Origin: Oscillospiraceae bacterium
GTDB taxonomy: Bacteria > Bacillota_A > Clostridia > Oscillospirales > Ruminococcaceae
DNA: 13,341 bases
Reading direction: 5' to 3'
Assembly (NCBI GenBank): GCA_017848205.1
Contig: JAGDDO010000004.1
Coordinates: forward strand, 1-13,341
Numbering within the stretch: position 1 is the first letter of the stretch; each line of letters starts with the position of its first letter. A model generated the notes under the pieces. That model made no database searches, was not told the DNA's origin, and saw only the letters and a list, made by a program, of their open reading frames with translations. Shown piece after piece: positions 7,621 to 13,341 of the stretch. Made by a program: the position numbers and the translations under genes.

Positions 7621-7655
7621 TAAACACTGTTTTAATCGCAAATCCGGCTTCGCCG
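7621..7655 (+). repeat. Diverged partial copy of the right-end MITE-like element
   Basis: This segment matches 13202-13236 at 30 of 35 positions without gaps, covering the left end and first hairpin arm of the element at the right end of the window. Similarity fades after CGCCG. It sits about 20 bp upstream of the GH43 promoter -35, in the divergent intergenic region. It looks like an old, decayed insertion. Confidence 0.6.
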
Positions 7656-7916
7656 TTTTTCTGAAAGCATGGTGCCGTAAAATAATTTTTATTTTTTTAT
7701 ATCTTTGCAAACTGCGGTTTTACGCGGGTTCATAAGAAATAATACTGTTAAAGTAAAAAGAAATAAAATTTTTTTTATTTTACGGGAACCTTTGTTTATT
7801 CTGATGCATCTAATTATCAGCAAACGAAAAATGGAACAGTCGCGCAGGAAACTGTGCGGCATTATACCCCACTTATCCAAAAGGAAAACTTAAGAAATGA
7901 AAGGAAGTAATTTATT
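7656..7916 (+). promoter_or_regulatory. Upstream region of the charged LRR-dockerin gene, with leader hairpins
   Basis: The divergent intergenic region has no convincing gene. Its plus-strand half is AT-rich, with an AT inverted repeat around 7761-7780. Near the gene it holds CTGAT/ATCAG (7801-7805 with 7816-7820) and a 7-bp stem closed by a GAAA tetraloop (7841-7847 with 7852-7858). I could not find a well-spaced -35/-10 pair for the downstream gene. The RBS AAGGAAG is at 7901-7907. Confidence 0.4.
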
Positions 7917-9341
7917 ATGAAGTCAAACAAGATCATCGCAGGTATTTCAGCTCTCGTTATGGCAGCAGCAAACATCGCTGCAGTTTCAGCTCAGGCTGTT
8001 GAAGAAGAAGCAGTTAAGGAAGCTGAAGTTACAACAACAGCAGCTCCTGCAGCTGAAGAAGCAAAGGCTGAAGAAGCAGAGAAGCCAGCTCCTCCTGCAC
8101 CGGCAGAAGAAGTTAAGCCTGAAGAAAAGGCTGAAGAAGTAAAGCCTGAAGATGAAGAAAAGCCAGCTCCTCCTGCACCTGCAGACGGTGAAGCAAAGCC
8201 TGAAAAGGAAGAGAAGGCAGAAGAAGAAAAGCCAGCAAAGCCTGAAAAGGAAGAAAAGGCAGAAGAAGAAAAGCCAGCAAAGCCTGAAAAGGAAGAAAAG
8301 GCAGAAGAAGAAAAGCCTGCAAAGCCTGAAAAGGAAGAAAAGGCAGAAGAAGAAAAGCCGGCTAAGCCTGAAAAGGAAGAAAAGGCAGAAGAAGAAAAGC
8401 CAGCTCCTCCTGCACCGGCTGAAGAAGTTAAGTTCAATGCTGATGTTATCAAGCTCATCCAGGACTTCGTAAGCAACATCTCATCACTCCTTCCTGACTT
8501 CACAGAATTCGAAGGATTTGAAGTATCAGAAGACTTCGGCGTTAAGGATCTCAGAGCTGTATTCAGACACATCAAGGATGCAGGCCGCAAGCCGGAAGCT
8601 CCTAAGGCACCTGAAGCTCCAAAGCATCCTCTCGGCGAATTCACAGGTCTCAAGAAGTTTGAAGTAAGCGAAGACAACAAGGAACTCGCTGGTGAAGACG
8701 GCGTTCTCCTCGACAAGGAAAAGAAGGTTCTCATCGCTTATCCTGCAGGCAAGGAAGACGAAGAATTCAAGGTACCTGAGGGTGTTGAAGAAATAGGACC
8801 TCACGCTTTTGAAAACAACAAGCACCTCAAGAAGATCGAACTTCCAGACACAGTTAAGAAGATCGGTAAGGGCGCTTTTGAAAACTGCGAAAACCTCGAA
8901 GAAGTTAAGCTTCCTGAAGACGTAAAGGTTATCGAAGAAGATACATTCAAGGGCGACGAAAAGCTCGAAAAGATCAACAAGCCTGAAAAGCTCGAAGTTA
9001 TCAAGGATGATGCTTTCAAGGGCGTAGAAAAGCTTGATGAAAAGGTTAAGGAAGAACTCAAGAAGCACGAAGATCTCAAGTACGGTGATCTTACAAAGGA
9101 CAAGAAGATCGACGTAACAGACCTTTCAACACTTGCACTCCACCTCGTTGGCGACAAGGATCTCGACAATGATCAGAAGGTAGTTGCAAATGTTCGTGAA
9201 GACGAAGGCGTAAACCTTGCAGACCTCGCTACATTAAAGAGAAAGGTTGCAGGACACAAGGAACACTTAGGTCCTGATGCTGCAAAGGATGTTCTCGGAC
9301 TTGACGAGGAAGAGGAAGAAGCAGAAGAAGCTGCTGAATAA
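7917..9341 (+). CDS. Secreted charged-repeat protein with BspA-like leucine-rich repeats and a dockerin-like C terminus
   Basis: 474 residues. The signal peptide is at 1-25 (MKSNKIIAG..., AVSA end). A Glu/Lys/Ala/Pro-rich stalk runs over about 28-172 with three PAPPAPA blocks and five identical 14-residue units (AKPEKEEKAEEEKP, residues 93-162). Residues about 242-375 hold LRR_5/BspA-type repeats (IGPHAFENN, IGKGAFENC, IEEDTFKG, IKDDAFKG). A dockerin-like module at 389-447 follows: loop 1 (D391, D395, D399, D402) keeps calcium ligands, loop 2 (N425, R427, D429, D436) is degenerate. The tail is acidic. No catalytic domain is present, so a structural, adhesin or scaffold-attached surface role is inferred. 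Codons are strongly biased to AAG, AAC, ATC and CTC, unlike neighbouring genes, which suggests high expression. The RBS AAGGAAG lies 9 nt upstream. Confidence 0.85.
   Translation: MKSNKIIAGISALVMAAANIAAVSAQAVEEEAVKEAEVTTTAAPAAEEAKAEEAEKPAPPAPAEEVKPEEKAEEVKPEDEEKPAPPAPADGEAKPEKEEKAEEEKPAKPEKEEKAEEEKPAKPEKEEKAEEEKPAKPEKEEKAEEEKPAKPEKEEKAEEEKPAPPAPAEEVKFNADVIKLIQDFVSNISSLLPDFTEFEGFEVSEDFGVKDLRAVFRHIKDAGRKPEAPKAPEAPKHPLGEFTGLKKFEVSEDNKELAGEDGVLLDKEKKVLIAYPAGKEDEEFKVPEGVEEIGPHAFENNKHLKKIELPDTVKKIGKGAFENCENLEEVKLPEDVKVIEEDTFKGDEKLEKINKPEKLEVIKDDAFKGVEKLDEKVKEELKKHEDLKYGDLTKDKKIDVTDLSTLALHLVGDKDLDNDQKVVANVREDEGVNLADLATLKRKVAGHKEHLGPDAAKDVLGLDEEEEEAEEAAE
8193..8402 (+). repeat. Five tandem 42-bp coding repeats
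   Basis: Five in-frame copies of a 42-bp unit (8193-8234, 8235-8276, 8277-8318, 8319-8360, 8361-8402) encode AKPEKEEKAEEEKP five times with only a few synonymous differences. The plus strand is almost entirely purine within each unit. High DNA identity points to recent expansion, so copy number probably varies between strains. Confidence 0.95.
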
Positions 9342-9388
9342 TCCACACCATTATACCACCGTATAATAATATATTAATCAGTCGAAAC

Positions 9389-9418
9389 GCCCTCCGTGTT
9401 TTTACGCGGAGGGCGCTT
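9389..9418 (+). terminator. Terminator after the charged LRR-dockerin gene
   Basis: A 10-bp GC-rich stem GCCCTCCGTG/CGCGGAGGGC (9389-9398 with 9405-9414, one T-G wobble) with a TTTTTA loop, followed by GCTTTG. The T tract is short but the stem is strong and lies 47 nt after the stop codon. Confidence 0.75.
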
Positions 9419-9423
9419 TGCTG

Positions 9424-9452
9424 TTGACGCAGATCTGAGAGCGTGGTATAAT
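9424..9452 (+). promoter_or_regulatory. Sigma-A promoter of the kinase/regulator operon
   Basis: TTGACG (9424-9429), a 17-nt spacer and a perfect TATAAT (9447-9452). This is the best housekeeping promoter in the window and has no other promoter between it and the three downstream overlapping genes. The leader from about 9459 contains a small palindrome ATGATCAT (9486-9493). Confidence 0.88.
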
Positions 9453-9519
9453 TATTATATTCTATGTATGTGAAAATAACATATAATGATCATATACGGG
9501 GATAAGGGGGGATATAAAA

Positions 9520-11112
9520 CTGACACGAATACAGAAACGGTTTCTTCTGTGGTTTTTGTGGCCGGTGGCCGTTATATTTATCAATATGGTTCTGTCTGTA
9601 AAAGTCAGTTTATATATCTCCTATCTTCATGATCTTTCGTCCGTTATTTTCGGAACGCTGATCATGATGTGGGGAAGAGGAATCCGCAGCCGTGTCATAC
9701 ACAAACGCACACGAAACTGCCTTACGGGCGTTTCCTGGACTTTGTTTTCGCTTTATCTGATACGTGTATGCCGCTGGGAGTTTTTCGGACAGACGCCGTT
9801 TCTTGACCACATATGCTGGTACTTCTACTATATGGTGTTTATCACTGTACCATTGCTTTCTTTTCACGCGGCGGCCGGTATAAGCAGGGAGCAGAATTCC
9901 TGCAATACTGTTCTGAAACTCGCCTGGATATCCGGAGTGTTACTGACAGCTGCAACTGCCACGAATGGTATTCACGGAATGCTTTTAAAATTCGGCGACG
10001 AGGACAGCTATACCCACGGTCCGCTCTATTATTTGCTTACTACTTATTCCGTTCTCATGTCGTTCGGAGTACTGATCGTTCTGATCCGCTGCTGCCGTCT
10101 TTCAGAATGCCGTAGTCAGATATATGTGCCGCTTCTTATGAGCGGGGCAGGAATGGCGATGCTTGTATGGTACAATACAGTCGGCGGATCGCCGAGGATC
10201 TTTGATATAAAGCTTTTTTACATGCAGGACGCTTATTCACTGATCGTTACCGGACTCTGGGAAGGATGCATGATCATAGGTATTCTTCCTTCCAATTCAG
10301 ATTACCGGCAGATATTCGAACAGTCCCATATAAATGCGGTGCTTAAGGACAGAAACGATACTGTATGGTATTCTTCCGTGCAGGTACAGAGTGACGAGGA
10401 AGGCGTTGATCTTATCGAGCATCAGAAACCGGTCGCAGGAGGAAATATCACCTGGACGGAGGATCTTCACACCATACGTTCGCTTCAGAATGAGCTTGCC
10501 GAAGCAAATGAGATACTCGAAGAGGAAAATGACCTTATCGAGGAGGAAAACCGTATTACTGCTGAACGCCTGCAGTACGAGATAAAGAATCGTCTGTACG
10601 ATGAGATAGCTGCACATACCCACAGTCAGCTTGAAGAAATTGCAGGTACATTTACTGATACAAAGACTTTTACAGACGGACTTGTCCGTTCACTGCTGCT
10701 TGGAACCAGTGTCAAGCGCGTTTCGAATCTCATGATACTTGCCGATGCAAACCGGTATCTGTCATCAGACGAATTTGTTCTTGCACTGCGCGAGACCATG
10801 GAAAACTTCAGACTCACAGGCGCCGACTGTGAGTTAAGGCAGGGAGAAACCAGACAGTATCCGTCAGGTGTACTGCTTGCTGTATATGATGCCGTGGCTG
10901 CCGCTGCAGTAGCTGTTTCAGGAATGTGCAGTGCATTCAGCGTTTCAGTCACACCGGATGATGACACGCTTCTTGTCATTGAAACGGATGCAGAAGATCC
11001 TTATGCGGGGGCATCCGGAATATTGAATAAAGCCGGTATCAGGTTTTCGGTTTCAGAATCTGACGGCACGCAGATCCTTTCGACAGGAGGTGCGGTTCAT
11101 GGATTACTATAG
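9520..11112 (+). CDS. 7TM receptor-like sensor with a degenerate histidine-kinase core (probable pseudokinase)
   Basis: 530 residues when started at CTG 9520. The CTG is chosen because TAAGGGGGG (9503-9511) lies 8 nt upstream and because the frame then adds LTRIQKR, a positive flank before the first membrane helix; TTG 9556 would cut that helix and has no RBS. Residues 1-265 hold about seven membrane helices and resemble the 7TM input region of Firmicute histidine kinases. A PAS-like remnant (FEQSHINAVLKDRNDTVWY, about 266-284) and a Glu-rich coiled coil (about 322-365) follow. The dimerisation helix reads YDEIAAHTHSQLEE and lacks the His-Asp/Glu pair. The N-box position (VYDAVAAAAVAVSG, about 455-468) lacks its Asn, and no G-box is visible. 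It therefore probably senses a signal and acts through the next protein. It overlaps that gene by 14 bp. Confidence 0.8.
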   Translation: MTRIQKRFLLWFLWPVAVIFINMVLSVKVSLYISYLHDLSSVIFGTLIMMWGRGIRSRVIHKRTRNCLTGVSWTLFSLYLIRVCRWEFFGQTPFLDHICWYFYYMVFITVPLLSFHAAAGISREQNSCNTVLKLAWISGVLLTAATATNGIHGMLLKFGDEDSYTHGPLYYLLTTYSVLMSFGVLIVLIRCCRLSECRSQIYVPLLMSGAGMAMLVWYNTVGGSPRIFDIKLFYMQDAYSLIVTGLWEGCMIIGILPSNSDYRQIFEQSHINAVLKDRNDTVWYSSVQVQSDEEGVDLIEHQKPVAGGNITWTEDLHTIRSLQNELAEANEILEEENDLIEEENRITAERLQYEIKNRLYDEIAAHTHSQLEEIAGTFTDTKTFTDGLVRSLLLGTSVKRVSNLMILADANRYLSSDEFVLALRETMENFRLTGADCELRQGETRQYPSGVLLAVYDAVAAAAVAVSGMCSAFSVSVTPDDDTLLVIETDAEDPYAGASGILNKAGIRFSVSESDGTQILSTGGAVHGLL

Positions 11113-12397
11113 CTGGGATGCCCTGCAGGGCGTGCTGATGCTGATTGCCTTTATGTTTGTTTTCACCTGGACATATCTGCTTATTCGTCTTGTTCAGATA
11201 AAGATCTGCGGAAAACAGTGTGCGGCCATCTCGCTCTGCGCTGTGCTGTCGTATCTGTTCTACCACAATCTTCGTGAACATATCAGCGAATGGCCGTTAC
11301 GGGTTTGCATAATAAGCTTTTCGTTCCAGACCGTGGTTGCCTTTATCACGGCAGTGTTTATTTACCGACAGGAAAAGACACATCTTTCCGCCATGTCGTT
11401 CCGCGAAGGATTCGACACTTTACCGGCCGGACTTTGCTTCTATACTGCCGGCGGCATGCCGAAAATGGTAAACTACCGTATGGACAGCCTGTATTTTAAT
11501 ATAACGGGCGAGCATCTTTCAAACGGTGAGGAATTCTGGCAGAAGCTTTCTGACGGAGTCTTTCCGTGCAGCATTTCAGGCGGTGAACAGCCGATGATCT
11601 GTCTCCAGGACGGAACAGCTTTCAGTTTCATGCACAGTGTTATAAAGGTAAAAAACGAGGATGTTTACGAGCTTATCGCCTCTGATATCACCGGACTTTA
11701 TGAGCTGACGAAGGAACTGGAGGAGAAAAAGAAGCGAAGCCAGCAGATCAATGCCCGTCTTAAGGCGCTCAATTCCACTATGCGCTATGTTATAATGGAA
11801 AAAGAACTTCTCGCCATCAAGACGAGGATACATGATGAACTTGGTCAGTCACTCCTGCTGGGACGACGTTTTCTCACGTCGCCTGACAAGGTGGACGCAG
11901 ACCAGATGCTTTCACAGTGGAAAAATACTTTCGGACTGCTTCTCTACGAGGAACGTGAGAACTGGCAGACGCCTTACCTGGTAAATACCAGAAGGGCTGA
12001 ACTGCTGGGGGTAAAACTCACGGTGGAGGGGGATCTTCCTGAGGAAGAACATCTTATAGCAGTCATAGATACAGCGATAGCCGTACATACCACCAATGTT
12101 CAGCGCCATGCAGAAGGTACCGAGGCGTATATCAGGACAGAGGAGGATGAACGGTTCTATACAGTTTATTTCACCAACAACGGCAAAGTACCGGAAAAGG
12201 GGATAAGGGAATCAGGAGGATTGCTTAATCTCCGCAGAATGGTGGAACGCGCAGGCGGCGGTATGAAAATTCGCTCGCTTCCTGCTTTTGAAATGGCGCT
12301 TAAGCTGCCGAAAGAAAAAATAACGGAGGATTTTGGGGATTATGAATTATCAGGTGCTTATTGCGGACGATTACAGAATGATTCGTCAGATGTTTGA
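11099..12397 (+). CDS. Membrane histidine kinase of the NarL/HisKA_3 class with PAS-like domain
   Basis: 432 residues. Three membrane helices (about 10-32, 41-58, 68-89), a PAS-like domain (about 101-200), a coiled coil (201-230), then a HisKA_3-type helix TRIHDELGQSLL with phospho-acceptor H245. The ATPase domain has an N-box TTNVQRHAEG (N333, H337) and a G-box GGLLNLRRMVERAGGGM (373-389). It should autophosphorylate and pass phosphate to the downstream LuxR-type regulator. The start is ATG 11099 with AGGAGG (11085-11090) 8 nt upstream, inside the previous gene. An in-frame GTG at 11090 lies within that RBS and is unlikely. The 14-bp overlap with the upstream gene and 56-bp overlap with the downstream gene imply translational coupling and fixed stoichiometry. 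Its sensor part is small, which fits a kinase that takes its signal from the neighbouring 7TM pseudokinase; that link is an inference. Confidence 0.88.
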   Translation: MDYYSWDALQGVLMLIAFMFVFTWTYLLIRLVQIKICGKQCAAISLCAVLSYLFYHNLREHISEWPLRVCIISFSFQTVVAFITAVFIYRQEKTHLSAMSFREGFDTLPAGLCFYTAGGMPKMVNYRMDSLYFNITGEHLSNGEEFWQKLSDGVFPCSISGGEQPMICLQDGTAFSFMHSVIKVKNEDVYELIASDITGLYELTKELEEKKKRSQQINARLKALNSTMRYVIMEKELLAIKTRIHDELGQSLLLGRRFLTSPDKVDADQMLSQWKNTFGLLLYEERENWQTPYLVNTRRAELLGVKLTVEGDLPEEEHLIAVIDTAIAVHTTNVQRHAEGTEAYIRTEEDERFYTVYFTNNGKVPEKGIRESGGLLNLRRMVERAGGGMKIRSLPAFEMALKLPKEKITEDFGDYELSGAYCGRLQNDSSDV

Positions 12398-12980
12398 GGA
12401 GATCATCAAGGGTGCGGGGGGCCGCTACTCTCTTGCCGGAACAGTGGACAACGCTGAAGAGGCGATAACATTCTGCCGTTTCCATTCAGTTGATCTTGTG
12501 GTAATGGACGTTGTCATGGGCAGCGGCATGGATGGCATCGATGCTGCCGCCGAAATAAAGAAGTTCAGTCCGCACACAAAGGTGCTTATTGTAACGTCCA
12601 TGCCGGAAAGTTCGTTTATCAGGCGTGCGAAGGAAGCCGGAGTGGAAAGCTTCTGGCACAAGGAGGTACAGGACGCTCCGCTTCTCGATGTAATCGACAG
12701 AACGATGGACGGTGAGTCGGTCTATCCGATGTCCATGCCGGAAGTATGGTTCGGAAACACAGTCAGCACAAGTCTTACAGAACGCGAACTCGATGTTCTG
12801 CACGGACTGGTAGGCGGTGCTTCCAATTCCGAGATTGCAGGAGATCTTGGAATCTCGGAACGAAGCGTAAAGCAGCATATCACCGACATGCTCAACAAGA
12901 CCGGATTCAGAAGCAGGCTTCAGCTTGCGGTAAGAGTAAGGGGCGACGGTATTGTTATTAACGATTTCCATACAGTGTGA
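12342..12980 (+). CDS. LuxR/NarL-family response regulator
   Basis: 212 residues. The receiver domain (1-120) has the acidic pair D9-D10, the phospho-acceptor D56 in VVMDVVM, the switch residues T85-S86 and the conserved K107. A LuxR-type helix-turn-helix (about 145-200) carries LTERELDVL, NSEIAGDLGISERSVKQHI and the C-terminal dimer helix. It is the cytoplasmic transcription factor partner of the upstream kinase. ATG 12342 is chosen because GGAGGA (12325-12330) lies 11 nt upstream; TTG 12333 is only 2 nt from that RBS. The first 56 bp are read in another frame as the C terminus of the kinase. Target promoters are not identifiable here. Confidence 0.93.
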   Translation: MNYQVLIADDYRMIRQMFEEIIKGAGGRYSLAGTVDNAEEAITFCRFHSVDLVVMDVVMGSGMDGIDAAAEIKKFSPHTKVLIVTSMPESSFIRRAKEAGVESFWHKEVQDAPLLDVIDRTMDGESVYPMSMPEVWFGNTVSTSLTERELDVLHGLVGGASNSEIAGDLGISERSVKQHITDMLNKTGFRSRLQLAVRVRGDGIVINDFHTV

Positions 12981-13054
12981 TTGTATGCAGATACGCAAAC
13001 TACGTTTGATTTTTGAATATCCGCTGATAGAAAACGAATAATTTAAACAGATAA

Positions 13055-13097
13055 AAAGCTTCATCAGATCATATGATTTGATGAAGCTTTGTTTATT
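13055..13097 (+). terminator. Terminator of the kinase/regulator operon
   Basis: AAAGCTTCATCA/TGATGAAGCTTT (13055-13066 with 13079-13090) form a perfect 12-bp stem that extends through most of the loop (13068-13071 with 13074-13077), followed by GTTTATTTG. It lies 74 nt after the regulator stop codon. Confidence 0.8.
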
Positions 13098-13200
13098 TGT
13101 GACAAAAATTATGATACAAATGTTGAATTCTTTCTGCGTATATGCTTCCCTTTTGTACGATGTGAAGTGCATTTCTGATGTGTTATCATAATAAACATAA
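13098..13200. other. AT-rich spacer with no recognised gene
   Basis: I see no gene, RNA fold or clear promoter between the operon terminator and the MITE-like element. The spacer ends in the ATAA that is repeated after the element. Confidence 0.4.
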
Positions 13201-13309
13201 GGAAACACTGATTAAATCGGAAATCCGGCTTCGTCGGATTTCCGGAGGTGGGATTTGCGGGGCTTCGACCCGGAACCCCACGATGATTTATGAATGAATC
13301 AGCGTTTCC
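13201..13309. mobile_element. 109-bp MITE-like structured repeat with terminal inverted repeats
   Basis: The ends GGAAACACTGATT (13201-13213) and AATCAGCGTTTCC (13297-13309) are inverted repeats with 12 of 13 matches. ATAA flanks both sides (13197-13200 and 13310-13313), a candidate 4-bp target duplication. Internally there is a 9-bp hairpin GGAAATCCG/CGGATTTCC (13219-13227 with 13235-13243) and a second arm made of GTGGG/CCCAC (13248-13252 with 13277-13281) enclosing CGGG/CCCG (13258-13261 with 13269-13272). It has no coding capacity, so movement would need a transposase in trans. A diverged partial copy at 7621-7655 shows it is a dispersed family. The parent transposon is unknown. Confidence 0.7.
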
Positions 13310-13341
13310 ATAATCAAGTAAACCAGAGTCCTCTTGAAAAA

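Noticed and set aside
7689..7893. Small overlapping frames on both strands in the divergent intergenic region
   Set aside because: AT-rich, no RBS, no family likeness, and they overlap leader hairpins of the downstream gene.
8193..8402. Regular repeats resembling a CRISPR array
   Set aside because: The units are contiguous in-frame coding repeats without unique spacers.
7991..8734. 247-codon open frame antisense to the charged LRR-dockerin gene, Ser/Phe/Ala-rich
   Set aside because: It mirrors the Glu/Lys repeat codons, has no RBS, and ends and starts inside a well-supported secreted protein gene.
12996..13016. Short CAAAC/GTTTG hairpin followed by T residues as a first operon terminator
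   Set aside because: A 5-bp AT-rich stem is too weak; the 13055-13090 hairpin is a much better terminator.
12486..13208. 240-codon minus-strand frame across the response regulator and the right intergenic region
   Set aside because: Mostly antisense to the LuxR-type regulator, crosses its terminator, and shows no recognisable domain or RBS.

Overview
The window looks like chromosomal DNA from a fibre-degrading Firmicute of the Ruminococcus group (Oscillospiraceae). The support is two dockerin-type modules, one on a pectin-side-chain hydrolase and one on a leucine-rich-repeat surface protein, strong AGGAGG ribosome binding sites, moderate GC, and intrinsic terminators behind most genes. The genus is an inference from gene content, not from a marker gene.

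Layout. 24-100 is a tRNA-Asn(GUU) with a terminator. 141-450 is a leader with a candidate promoter and several inverted repeats ahead of an NAD-dependent epimerase/dehydratase-family protein (451-1467). After a strong terminator, a short intergenic stretch carries 22-bp-spaced direct repeats directly upstream of a promoter with a good -10 and no -35. These precede a very large polytopic membrane protein (1691-4984, roughly 35 hydrophobic segments). An 18-bp perfect hairpin at 4989-5029 serves as a shared terminator for this gene and the convergent gene on the minus strand.

The minus-strand gene (7407 down to 5041) encodes a secreted GH43 arabinanase-like enzyme with a GH43 C-terminal beta domain, a ricin-type carbohydrate-binding module, a Pro/Thr linker and a dockerin. 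It is split by a single in-frame TAG at 5698-5700 inside the ricin-type module. Divergent to it, 7917-9341 encodes a highly charged secreted protein with five perfect 14-residue repeats, BspA-like leucine-rich repeats and a partly degenerate dockerin. Its codon bias suggests abundant expression.

The last third (9424-13097) is one operon from a clear sigma-A promoter to a terminator. It encodes a 7TM receptor-like protein with a decayed histidine-kinase core (probably started by CTG), an intact NarL-class histidine kinase with three membrane segments and a PAS-like domain, and a LuxR-type response regulator. All three reading frames overlap. The most economical reading is a split receptor: the first protein senses, the second phosphorylates, and the third regulates transcription. 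The ligand and target genes are not visible.

The right end carries a complete 109-bp MITE-like element (13201-13309) with terminal inverted repeats and a 4-bp candidate target duplication. A diverged copy of its left end lies at 7621-7655.

The most notable observations are the amber-split cellulosomal enzyme, the pseudokinase/kinase/regulator trio with a non-canonical start, the operator-like array ahead of the giant membrane protein, and the MITE-like repeat family.
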